Shown piece after piece: positions 1 through 6,585 of a DNA stretch of 31,847 nucleotides. Numbering within the stretch: position 1 is the stretch's first letter; each line of letters starts with the position of its first letter. The stretch is taken from NCBI GenBank assembly GCA_044508265.1, contig JBIQIB010000040.1, forward strand, positions 1 to 31,847, read 5' to 3'. The notes below the pieces were generated by a model that saw nothing but the letters and a program-made list of their open reading frames with translations, was not told the DNA's origin and did no database searches. Made by a program: the position numbers and the translations under genes. Source of the stretch: JAEZDP01 sp044508265. GTDB lineage: Bacteria; Acidobacteriota; Vicinamibacteria; Vicinamibacterales; Vicinamibacteraceae.

Positions 1-152
1 CGTGCCCGCACGATGCTCTCCGTCCACAGCGGCGTGTGCAGTTGCTGCACGGCGTGCTCCTCGAGGGGTCGCGGCAACTGCACCGTGCTCCCGCATGCGC
101 CTGCAGGAAAGTCACGGAGATCCGCGCCGCGTTCACGGATCGCGCGGATCAC
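1..152 (-). CDS. Possible 5' end of an unidentified protein gene (runs off the window)
   Basis: A reading frame without stops runs from a GTG at 152 down to the window edge, giving 50 residues that include the plausible stretch VQLPRPLEEHAVQQLHTPLW. A second candidate start is the GTG at 92, preceded at a short distance by GGGAG, which may be the better choice. It lies on the same strand and 41 bases beyond the stop of the Smr gene, so it could be the next gene of a queF-smr operon. I do not recognise the family from this fragment. The call rests only on the open frame and composition and could be chance in such GC-rich DNA. Confidence 0.3.
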   Translation of the reverse strand, partial: MIRAIRERGADLRDFPAGACGSTVQLPRPLEEHAVQQLHTPLWTESIVRA

Positions 153-193
153 GTTGCAAGCGGATGGCCAGACGCGCCGGCAGGGGGAGGCTG

Positions 194-496
194 CTAGGGC
201 TGGACGCCGTCAGCTCGAGGGACGAGCCTCACGAGGGTGGCCCCGAGATGACTGTAAGGGTCATCGTCGAAGCCGGCGACGAGCGGGTGATCGGCCAGCG
301 CGCGCCGGATCAGCGCACGCTGCACGCCACGGCCCCGGCCGTGGATGACGCGCACCTCGGCAAAGCCGCGATAGTGCGCCGCCTCGAGGTAGGCATCGAG
401 GACGTCAGTGGTGTCCCGGGGAGCGAAGGCGTGAAGGTCGAGCTCCGGCTCGATGGGCACCTCGTGCGCCGCGTCGTCGCCGGGAGCGTCGGTCAC
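194..496 (-). CDS. Small Smr-domain protein
   Basis: The product is 100 residues and is almost entirely one Smr domain, the fold found at the C-terminus of MutS2 and in stand-alone small proteins that bind or nick nucleic acid. It shows the domain's two signatures: the LDLH-type motif (ELDLHAF, residues 18-24) followed by an amphipathic helix (DVLDAYLEAAHYRGF), and the VIHGRGRG motif at residues 50-57. The C-terminal part (YSHLGATLVRL) fits the last strand of the domain. The start is a GTG that overlaps the TGA of queF in a GTGA junction, so translation is probably coupled. No MutS ATPase part is present. The substrate (DNA or RNA) cannot be told from sequence. Confidence 0.8.
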   Translation of the reverse strand: MTDAPGDDAAHEVPIEPELDLHAFAPRDTTDVLDAYLEAAHYRGFAEVRVIHGRGRGVQRALIRRALADHPLVAGFDDDPYSHLGATLVRLVPRADGVQP

Positions 497-879
497 GGCT
501 GCGGCGTCGTGGGAGAGGCCGCCGCAGCGGCTGTCGAGGCGCTGTACTCGGCGGTGATCGTCGAGCGGATGCCGCCGCGCGGCGTGAAGGCGCCGGTGAC
601 CGTCATCTGCTTCGGCTGGCACGAGCGCACGAGGTCGTCGAGGATCTCGTTGGTCACCGCTTCGTAGAAGATGCCCTTGTTGCGGAAGTCGAGCAGGTAG
701 TATTTCAGGGCCTTGAGCTCGAGGCACAGGCCGGCGGGCACGTAGTCGATGATGATTTCGCCGAAGTCGGGGAGCCCGGTCTTCGGGCACATCGAGGTGA
801 ACTCGGGGCAGCGGATCTCGATCCGGTAGTCGCGGCCGGCACGGGGATTGGGGAACGTCTCGACGACGGCGCCACTCAT
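493..879 (-). CDS. queF: NADPH-dependent 7-cyano-7-deazaguanine reductase QueF
   Basis: QueF reduces preQ0 to preQ1 with NADPH, a late step of queuosine tRNA modification in the cytoplasm. The 128-residue length fits the short unimodular form. The motif CPEFTSMCPKTGLPDFG (residues 24-40) carries the thioimide-forming cysteine (C31) and the proton-relay aspartate (D38). The QueF motif ELKALKYY follows at residues 54-61. The start is the ATG at 879; a longer open frame reaching 1350 has no family similarity before this point and would cover the HU gene. A TACACT box ends 6 bases before the ATG, hinting at a leaderless transcript. The C-terminal tail is Ala/Thr/Pro-rich and runs into the Smr gene. 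No other queuosine gene is in the window. Confidence 0.95.
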   Translation of the reverse strand: MSGAVVETFPNPRAGRDYRIEIRCPEFTSMCPKTGLPDFGEIIIDYVPAGLCLELKALKYYLLDFRNKGIFYEAVTNEILDDLVRSCQPKQMTVTGAFTPRGGIRSTITAEYSASTAAAAASPTTPQP

Positions 880-885
880 GAAAAA

Positions 886-891
886 AGTGTA
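886..891 (-). promoter_or_regulatory. Candidate -10 box of queF
   Basis: On the minus strand TACACT (4 of 6 matches to TATAAT) is followed by six bases (TTTTTC) and then the queF ATG. The expected transcription start would fall on the A of the ATG. I see no good -35 box 16-18 bases upstream, so confidence is low. Confidence 0.3.
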
Positions 892-922
892 GCATCGGCC
901 CGAAATTGCTTTCGTTGCGTGA

Positions 923-951
923 TTGACACGTGTAGGGTGAGTCGCTAGCAT
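923..951 (+). promoter_or_regulatory. Sigma-70-type promoter of the HU gene
   Basis: TTGACA (923-928, perfect -35) is followed after 17 bases by TAGCAT (946-951, 4 of 6). This would start transcription near 958 and leave a leader of about 90 bases before the HU gene. The ribosome binding site TGGGGGAG lies at 1034-1041. Confidence 0.6.
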
Positions 952-1047
952 GGCGGCACTTGCACAGACCGTGAACGCCGGGCGCGCGCGGCGGGTTTCG
1001 GCACTGCTTTCACTGAACGCGCGTGACACTACCTGGGGGAGAAACGG

Positions 1048-1347
1048 ATGGCCACGGCCCAGAAGATGACCAAGTCTGCGCTCTTTGCGCACTTCGCCGA
1101 CAAGTTCGAGATCAAGCGCACGGAGGTGCGCGAGTGGTTCGACGAGCTTGCTGCGGTTGCCGAGAAGGAAGTCAAGCGTTCGGGTGAGTTCACCATCCCG
1201 GGCGTCGTGAAGCTCACCGTCCGCAAGAGCAAGGCGCGGATCGGCCGCAATCCTGCCACCGGGCAGGAGATCAAGATTCCCGCGAAGACGCGCGTGAAGG
1301 CGACCGTGGTCAAGGCCATGAAGGACGCCGTCATGCCCCGGAAGTAG
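1048..1347 (+). CDS. HU/IHF-family DNA-binding protein
   Basis: This is a 99-residue histone-like protein that would bend and compact DNA as a dimer in the nucleoid. The family signature GRNPATGQEIKIPAKTRVKA lies at residues 66-85, in the usual place for the beta-arm that enters the minor groove, with the proline at the arm tip. The N-terminal half (MTKSALFAHFADKFEIKRTEVREWFDEL region) is the helical dimer core, somewhat longer than in E. coli HU. The start is the ATG at 1048, six bases after a strong TGGGGGAG site. A good promoter lies upstream and a strong hairpin downstream, so it is probably a single-gene transcript. HU and IHF subunits cannot be told apart here. Confidence 0.95.
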   Translation: MATAQKMTKSALFAHFADKFEIKRTEVREWFDELAAVAEKEVKRSGEFTIPGVVKLTVRKSKARIGRNPATGQEIKIPAKTRVKATVVKAMKDAVMPRK

Positions 1348-1373
1348 CACGCGTCAGACGGTCTCTGCGAGAC

Positions 1374-1406
1374 GACCCTGCCAGGGAACGGTTCCCCGGC
1401 GGGGTC
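1374..1406. terminator. Long hairpin between convergent HU and kinase genes
   Basis: GACCC-TGCC (1374-1382) pairs with GGCG-GGGTC (1398-1406), including one G-U wobble. After one A/C mismatch, GGGAAC (1384-1389) pairs with GTTCCC (1391-1396). The structure lies between the HU stop at 1347 and the kinase stop at 1413 and could serve both strands. There is no T-run on either side, so it may act with Rho or as a 3' stabiliser. Confidence 0.6.
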
Positions 1407-1412
1407 GACGTG

Positions 1413-3134
1413 TCAGTGAGCGGTTACGCCCTCCGTCGCGGACGACCGCAGCAGCTCCACGGTGAAGCGGCTGCCGACGCCGACCTCACTCTCCACGTAC
1501 AGCCGCCCGCCCATCTCTTCCACGGTCTTCCTCGAGATTGCCAGCCCGAGCCCGAGGCCTCGGCGCTTGGTCGTCACGAAGTCCTCGAAGATCGCCTTCA
1601 GCCGGTCGCTCGGGATGCCGCAGCCCGTGTCGCGCACGTGCAGCCGCACGCTGTCGTCGTCGGCCTCGACCTCCACCGACACCCGGCCGCCGGGCGCGGT
1701 CGCCTGGAGGGCGTTCAGGATCAGGTTGCGCAGGACGCGAAGCAGGGCGAAGAGGTCGCCGTCGAACTGCAGCGTCTCGCCGACGGGCGCCTGCGCGTCC
1801 AGCGTCACGCCGGCCACCGATGCCTGCGTCGCCATCCGCTCCACGACGTCGTGGGCGAGCTTCACCGCGTCGACGGGGAAACGCTCGAGCGGAATCGGAC
1901 GCGCCAGGTTGCGCAGATCCTCGAAGGTCCGCTGAATCGTCCCGAACTCGCGCTTCACGAGCCGCGCGAAGTTCTCGCGGTACTCCTCGTCGTCGTACAT
2001 CTGCAGGATCAGCTTGCAGTTGTTGTTGATGTTCTGGATGGGATGCGACAGGTCATGGACCAGGCCGGCGGCGATGCGTCCGAACATCACCTGCCGCTCC
2101 TGGCGGATGGCGGCGGTCTGGAGTTCCTTGAGGCGCGCGGCCATCGCGTTGAACGCCTCACCCAGCTGACGGAACTCGTCGTCGCGGGTGATGCGCACCC
2201 GTTCGTCGAGCCGGCCGCGGCCGATGGCGTCGATGCCGCGCAGGAGGTCGGCGATGGGCCGCAGCAGCGACCGGCCGAACGCGATGCCGATGGCGACGTT
2301 GGCCGCCAGGGCGAAGGCGACGAAGACGAGCAGCGTCGTGGACAGCTGCCGTGACGCGGCGAAGGCCTCGCGCGTGGGCTGTTCGATGAGCAGTTGCCAG
2401 CCGACGAGCGGCACCGGCGCGACGACGGCAAGCGTCGGCTGCCGGCTGTCGCCGTCGTAGATGGCATGGCCGGCTGATGGCGTGACAACGAGCGGGTGAT
2501 CGTTCAGCCTGTCGCCGCGCGCGACGCGCGACGTGCCGCCGGGACTGCCGTCGGCGATGAGACGCCCCTCGGCGTCGACCAGCGACGCGTAGCCCGTCCG
2601 GCCCACACGGATCTCGTCCACGATGCGCCAGATCGTCTCGAGGCGGAGCTCCGCGACGAGGTACGCGACGTGCTCGTCGCGCAACCGCAGCGTCACCTGC
2701 GTGCGCGGCAGCAGGTCGTCGTCCACGTCCACCGGCTGGAAGGCGATCTCGCCGGCCGGGGTGCCGCGCAGCGGCGCCAGGGTCGTGCCGGTGAGCCGGC
2801 TGGATGCCAGCACGCGCCCGTCCGCGTCGAAGAGCGCGAGCTCACGGAACTCCGGCACGTCCCTCAGGTAGTTCTGGAGGATGGCCTCCTGCTGCCACGG
2901 CTGCAGGTTGGTGCCCTGCAGGTTGGCCGCGGCCGCCTTCAGCAGGCGGCGACTGCCCTCGAGGAAGAGGGTGACCGACTCTGCGCCTCGATCGACCAGC
3001 GCCTGATGGTTGCCGATCACGGACGCGCGTGTCGCCCGTCCGACCGTCTGCCAGGCGACGATGCCATAGACCACCAGCGGCACGAGCGCGGCGGTGGTCA
3101 CCAGCAGCGTCATGCGCCGCGTGATCGGGATCAC
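1413..3134 (-). CDS. Membrane sensor histidine kinase with periplasmic Cache-like domain
   Basis: The 573-residue protein has, in order: a membrane segment (8-28), an extracytoplasmic Cache-like sensor region (about 40-255), a second membrane segment (264-286), HAMP (287-340), a dimerisation/phosphoacceptor domain with His360 in GLVHDLSHP, and a HATPase domain with N-box NLILNALQA (470-478), DTGCGIP (502-508) and GLGLGL (526-531). It should autophosphorylate His360. The start is a GTG overlapping the TGA of the upstream binding-protein gene (GTGA), so the two are probably coupled. It is last in the radical SAM operon; the NtrC-type regulator at 6586-7971 is the likely partner, by context only. 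The H-box HDLSHPIQN differs from the common HELRTPL type. Confidence 0.9.
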   Translation of the reverse strand: MIPITRRMTLLVTTAALVPLVVYGIVAWQTVGRATRASVIGNHQALVDRGAESVTLFLEGSRRLLKAAAANLQGTNLQPWQQEAILQNYLRDVPEFRELALFDADGRVLASSRLTGTTLAPLRGTPAGEIAFQPVDVDDDLLPRTQVTLRLRDEHVAYLVAELRLETIWRIVDEIRVGRTGYASLVDAEGRLIADGSPGGTSRVARGDRLNDHPLVVTPSAGHAIYDGDSRQPTLAVVAPVPLVGWQLLIEQPTREAFAASRQLSTTLLVFVAFALAANVAIGIAFGRSLLRPIADLLRGIDAIGRGRLDERVRITRDDEFRQLGEAFNAMAARLKELQTAAIRQERQVMFGRIAAGLVHDLSHPIQNINNNCKLILQMYDDEEYRENFARLVKREFGTIQRTFEDLRNLARPIPLERFPVDAVKLAHDVVERMATQASVAGVTLDAQAPVGETLQFDGDLFALLRVLRNLILNALQATAPGGRVSVEVEADDDSVRLHVRDTGCGIPSDRLKAIFEDFVTTKRRGLGLGLAISRKTVEEMGGRLYVESEVGVGSRFTVELLRSSATEGVTAH

Positions 3135-4654
3135 GTGGGCCCCTCCGGCGCGCGCGGCCGCCACTGCGCCAGGCTGCTGAGGATGTCGCGGCCCGCGCCG
3201 GGCGGGACGATGAAGCGGCGTCCGACGGCGCGCGCCACCTCGTCCCAGGCGAGGAAGACGGCCGGCGGATCCTCGATGAGCACCCGCTGCGCGCGGCGCA
3301 GGGCGTGTGCGAACGCGTCGTCGGTGCTGGCCCGCCGCATCATCTCCAGCGCGGGCTCCGCGGCCGAGTACCCATGGTCCACCCAGCGTCCCGGATACGC
3401 CCCCCACATGTGATAGAGCGCACTCGGCCCGTGACCCGACAGCACGGTCATCAGGTACGTGTCGAAGTCGCCGTCATGGACGCGGGTCTCGAGCTCGCCC
3501 GGCGGTACGGGCAGCGGACGCAGGTGGATGCCGACGGCGTGCAGCGACCGCTGCAGCCGTAGCGCCACGCGTTCGAGGTTCGGCGAGTCGGCTGGGACGA
3601 GGCAGGTCAGCTCGACGCGCGACGGGCCGCGTTCACCGCCCGTCCGCATCGGCAGGCCGGCCTCGTCGAGCAGGCGCCGCGCGAGCACGGGGTCGTACGC
3701 GTAAGGAGTGACTGATGCGTCCGCGGCCCAGTGGCGCAGCGACACCGGCCCCGTGGCAATCTCGCCGTGCCCTCCGAGGTCGCCCTCGAGAATCTCCTGC
3801 CGGTCAACGGCGTGGTTCAGGGCCAGGCGCACCTTGGTGCTGCGCAGCGCCGGATGCGCCACGTTGAGGCCGAGCGTCAGGACGAAGGGGCGAAGGAACG
3901 GCCGCACCTCGATCCCCGGCTCGCGCTCGAGGAAGGGCCGCGCGTCGCCGGACACCTGGTGCAACAGGTCGATCTCGTCACGCAGGAGCGCCGCCCAGGC
4001 GGAGCGCGGACTGTCGTAGCGGCGGAAGACGACCCGGGTCACCGTCGGCGAGCTGCCGTCCGGCGTTGGCTGGCCGATGAGCGTCGGGGAGCTGTCGGCC
4101 TCGACGGGCGAGTGGTCGGGGCGGAACGGGCCGGCGGGGACGGCACGGGTGAGCGTGAGCGCCTCGAGCAGGAGGCTGGACGGCGCCTCGAGATAGATGC
4201 GCAGCCGACGCTCGTCGACCACCTCGAGCCTGTCGACGTCGAGCAGGCCGGCCAGCGTCTCGTACGAGATCTGGTCCTCGATCAGCGCGACGATCTCGCG
4301 GGCCGTCACGCGATTGCCGTCGTGGTCGATGACTCCCGGACGCAGCGCGAACTCCCAGGTGCGCCCGTCGTCCGAGACGTGCCAGCGTTCGAGCAGGCCC
4401 GGCGTGGCACGGCCGTCGGGGCCGGTGCCCACGAGCGACGCGTTCGTCAGCGTGCGGACGAGCGGCCGCACGTCGATCGCCTCGCTGGTCAGGCCGATGG
4501 TCAGCGGTGCACCCGCCGGCGGGATGCCCCTGACGGCCGACGCACGCTCGCACGCCGCCCCGCCCAGCCCGAGGGCCAGGCAGAGCATCCATGGGAGTCG
4601 GCGCCGCGAGGCGCGCGCCGCGCGGGATGTCAGGGCCTCGGATGATGTGGACAC
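3131..4654 (-). CDS. Family-5 solute-binding lipoprotein (oligopeptide/dipeptide type)
   Basis: The 507-residue product looks like an extracytoplasmic solute-binding protein of the SBP_bac_5 family (OppA/DppA type), which usually binds peptides or nickel and delivers them to an ABC permease. An Arg-rich N-terminus is followed by a hydrophobic stretch and lipobox LGGAAC (Cys35), predicting a membrane-anchored lipoprotein. Family features include the segment on the target's response to model-wide geometry such as LLERWHVSDDGRTWEFALRPGV (about residues 90-110) and KVRLALNHAVDRQEIL near the middle. The start is the GTG at 4654; no good ribosome site is visible. No permease or ATPase gene accompanies it. 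Instead it overlaps a sensor kinase by 4 bases and follows a putative RiPP peptide, so I infer it serves as a ligand-capturing sensor part. Confidence 0.85.
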   Translation of the reverse strand: MSTSSEALTSRAARASRRRLPWMLCLALGLGGAACERASAVRGIPPAGAPLTIGLTSEAIDVRPLVRTLTNASLVGTGPDGRATPGLLERWHVSDDGRTWEFALRPGVIDHDGNRVTAREIVALIEDQISYETLAGLLDVDRLEVVDERRLRIYLEAPSSLLLEALTLTRAVPAGPFRPDHSPVEADSSPTLIGQPTPDGSSPTVTRVVFRRYDSPRSAWAALLRDEIDLLHQVSGDARPFLEREPGIEVRPFLRPFVLTLGLNVAHPALRSTKVRLALNHAVDRQEILEGDLGGHGEIATGPVSLRHWAADASVTPYAYDPVLARRLLDEAGLPMRTGGERGPSRVELTCLVPADSPNLERVALRLQRSLHAVGIHLRPLPVPPGELETRVHDGDFDTYLMTVLSGHGPSALYHMWGAYPGRWVDHGYSAAEPALEMMRRASTDDAFAHALRRAQRVLIEDPPAVFLAWDEVARAVGRRFIVPPGAGRDILSSLAQWRPRAPEGPT

Positions 4655-4666
4655 GTCTGCGATGGC

Positions 4667-4698
4667 GCCGCGCGTCTCACTGAGGAAGACGCGGCGGC
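4667..4698 (-). promoter_or_regulatory. Strong hairpin between peptide gene and binding-protein gene
   Basis: GCCGC-GCGTCT (4667-4677) pairs with AGACGC (4687-4692) and the following GG-CGGC (4693-4698) with one bulged G, giving an 11-base-pair stem and a 9-base loop. It starts 26 bases after the peptide stop on the minus strand. No T-run follows, so a partial terminator, attenuator or 3' stabiliser of a short peptide mRNA are all possible. Confidence 0.5.
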
Positions 4699-4724
4699 AC
4701 GTCGCAGAGATGTATCACACCGGC

Positions 4725-4817
4725 TCACTTGTCCGTCATGTCCGGCGGATAGTCGATGACGAACGGGCAGAACGGCCGATCCTTGGCCCTGCCCTGATGC
4801 ACGATGCGGATCTTCAT
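4725..4817 (-). CDS. Putative 30-residue RiPP precursor peptide
   Basis: This small gene begins at the ATG at 4817, seven bases after a clear GGGAGG site, and ends with TGA at 4725. The 30-residue peptide has a basic N-terminal half (MKIRIVHQGRAKDR) and a C-terminal half PFCPFVIDYPPDMT with one cysteine (C17), two phenylalanines (F16, F19), Tyr23 and four prolines. It lies 60 bases after the radical SAM/SPASM gene and 70 before the binding-protein gene, on the same strand, and is bracketed by hairpins. In known RiPP systems a short gene beside an rSAM/SPASM maturase is usually its substrate, modified at Cys, aromatic or acidic residues. I do not recognise the peptide family and no protease or exporter is adjacent. 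A regulatory leader peptide is the main alternative. Confidence 0.65.
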   Translation of the reverse strand: MKIRIVHQGRAKDRPFCPFVIDYPPDMTDK

Positions 4818-4839
4818 GGTGGTGCCTCCCGCTGGAAGT

Positions 4840-4869
4840 GCGTCCGCGCGCGGCCCCTGCGACGGACGC
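4840..4869 (-). promoter_or_regulatory. Hairpin between radical SAM gene and peptide gene
   Basis: GCGTCCG (4840-4846) and CGGACGC (4863-4869) form a perfect 7-base-pair stem around a 16-base loop. It sits in the 60-base spacer just before the peptide's ribosome site. It could set the ratio of peptide to enzyme by processing or attenuation; this role is inferred. Confidence 0.45.
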
Positions 4870-4877
4870 GAGGTCAA

Positions 4878-6323
4878 TCAGATGCTCTGGCCCGCCGCGA
4901 CGGCGGCAAGCTCCTCCACGGCCGCGAGCATGCTTGGTCGATGGCAGCTCGGCTGACTCAGATCACCCTGCTCCGTATGCGACGCCACCGAGCAGCCGCC
5001 GCCGCACACCGGCACGAGCGCGCAGTCACCGCAGGCCCGCCAGGGCTCGTGTGACGCGAAGCGCTCGCGGACGTCACGCCGGTGGTCGTCCATGGCCGGC
5101 TCGATGTGGCCGACGCTGAGCCCCGGATCCCCGGTGAACCCCGGACACGGGTACAGCGAGCCCTCCGGCCCAATCGTGTAGGCGTGCTGCCGGTGCAGTT
5201 CGCACGGGCCCATGTGCACGCCGTCGGGTGTCGAGAACCCCCGCGCGCGGGTCTCCGCGCGCAGCCACGACATCCTGTCGTCGGCGATGTGACAGGAATC
5301 GCAGGGACTGGACGTCCTGGTGCCGGCCGAGCCCATGCCGGCGGCGGTCATGCAGGTGCCCTGCAGTCGCGACGCCTCGGCTGTCTCCACGGGCACCAGC
5401 GGAATCACCCGCGTCCCTTCCGTCGTCCGGGAATCTACGGCTGAGGTAATCGGCGCACGGATGACGGGCTTGAATGCGACCTTCGCTATGCGGTCGGCAA
5501 AGGGCTGGCTTCGCAGGTGATCGAGGAGGGCCGGGTAGCTCGCGGCACTCTCCACGTCGAAGTTGCCGCCAACCGACAGCCGCACTTTCGAGGCGACGGC
5601 GGACATGTTGCGGAGGATGCGATCGAAGGTGCCCTGCCCGCCGCGCAGCGGGCGCAGCCTGTCGTGCGTGGGCTTGTCGCCGTCCAGCGTGATCTTGACG
5701 CCGTTCAGGCCATACGGCAGCAGGCGGTCGACGACGGCCTCGGTGAGGAGGAGGCCGTTGGTGATCAGGTTGATCGCCATCGGAATGCCGCGCGACCCGC
5801 ACGCCGCCGAGAGGCTTTCCGCCAGCTGGTAGACGACCGGCAGGTTGAGCAGGGGCTCGCCGCCGAAGAACGTGATCGTGAAGCGCTCCGGCTGCAGCTC
5901 GTCGAGGCGCGACACCAGCCAGTCGTGCACGCGCCCGGCCGTCGCGGGCGTCATCTTCGCCGCGGAGGCGTTGTAGTCGCCGTGATCCCCCTGGATGCAG
6001 TAGTCGCAGGCGAAATTGCACTGCAGCGTGGTGAGCAGCGTCACCCGCAGGTGGCGGTGGTCCTCGCGCAGCTCGCGGAAGAACGACTCGAGCGCTGCCT
6101 GTTCGGCGTCCTCGCTCTCGACGACGAAGCCGAGCGCGGCCAGCTGGTTGAGGGTCTCTCGCTCGTCGTCGGTGAGCGTGGCGCCCTGGAGCGCTTCCAC
6201 GCGGCCGAGGAGATCGACAACGTCCGCCGACACGACGATCTGCGTGTCGGACAACGTGTTGAACAGGAACGTCTCCGACGAATCGGGCAGCGGGGTCGCG
6301 ACGGTGAATCTCGAGGGGCGCAC
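4878..6323 (-). CDS. Radical SAM/SPASM peptide maturase
   Basis: The 481-residue cytoplasmic enzyme is expected to cleave S-adenosylmethionine reductively and modify a peptide. Residues 1-90 resemble the N-terminal peptide-recognition region of such maturases. The radical SAM cluster motif CNFACDYC gives C102, C106 and C109 (CX3CX2C), with FFGGEP at 152-157. The SPASM domain has C374, then GX4C ending at C393, then CX2CX5CX3C (C431, C434, C440, C444) and C460, enough for two auxiliary iron-sulfur clusters. Three more cysteines (C324, C341, C344) lie in a linker before SPASM. The GTG start has a perfect AGGAGG five bases upstream, and a sigma-54-type promoter lies about 75 bases upstream. The next gene downstream is the 30-residue peptide. 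The exact bond formed cannot be read from the sequence. Confidence 0.92.
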   Translation of the reverse strand: MRPSRFTVATPLPDSSETFLFNTLSDTQIVVSADVVDLLGRVEALQGATLTDDERETLNQLAALGFVVESEDAEQAALESFFRELREDHRHLRVTLLTTLQCNFACDYCIQGDHGDYNASAAKMTPATAGRVHDWLVSRLDELQPERFTITFFGGEPLLNLPVVYQLAESLSAACGSRGIPMAINLITNGLLLTEAVVDRLLPYGLNGVKITLDGDKPTHDRLRPLRGGQGTFDRILRNMSAVASKVRLSVGGNFDVESAASYPALLDHLRSQPFADRIAKVAFKPVIRAPITSAVDSRTTEGTRVIPLVPVETAEASRLQGTCMTAAGMGSAGTRTSSPCDSCHIADDRMSWLRAETRARGFSTPDGVHMGPCELHRQHAYTIGPEGSLYPCPGFTGDPGLSVGHIEPAMDDHRRDVRERFASHEPWRACGDCALVPVCGGGCSVASHTEQGDLSQPSCHRPSMLAAVEELAAVAAGQSI

Positions 6324-6394
6324 ACGATCCTCCTGAGCGTCGGTGCCGCGGCGCGCGTGGAGCCGCGGTCCGCCGACGGACGCGCAGGAGGGGG

Positions 6395-6410
6395 TGCGAG
6401 GGACGTGCCA
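6395..6410 (-). promoter_or_regulatory. Sigma-54 (-24/-12) promoter of the radical SAM operon
   Basis: On the minus strand TGGCACGTCCCTCGCA matches the consensus TGGCACG-N4-TTGCA at every specified position except one (TC for TT), with correct GG-to-GC spacing. Transcription would start near 6384, leaving a leader of about 60 bases. The gene just upstream encodes an NtrC-type activator, which such promoters require. Confidence 0.75.
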
Positions 6411-6496
6411 GCAGAGCTGGCGGCAGCGCGTATCTCGATCGTACGCGCCACACCCACATGTAGTGGTACGGATGAGCTAAGCCACTGTCAGCCGTG

Positions 6497-6540
6497 GCAG
6501 CATCTGCAACGTCCGCGCACGGACTGTCGGCAGAATCTGC
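6497..6540. promoter_or_regulatory. Two dyad sites, candidate activator binding sites
   Basis: GCAGCATCTGC (6497-6507) and GCAGAATCTGC (6530-6540) are copies of one 11-base dyad (GCAGN-A-TCTGC); the second is a perfect inverted repeat. They are 33 bases apart, close to three helix turns, and centred about 118 and 151 bases upstream of the predicted sigma-54 start. This is the usual position of enhancer sites for NtrC-type proteins. A further inverted repeat GTCCG-CGCA-CGGAC (6511-6524) lies between them. Confidence 0.55.
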
Positions 6541-6585
6541 AATCGTGTCGGATATCCGTCGGAGCGAACGCGCCGGCCATGCGCG

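Noticed and set aside
880..1047. preQ1 riboswitch upstream of queF
   Set aside because: No C-rich loop hairpin with an A-rich tail is visible on the minus strand, and the likely promoter leaves no leader.
1410..3413. Long plus-strand open frames across the kinase gene
   Set aside because: They are His/Arg/Gln-rich shadows of a kinase frame that has every expected domain.
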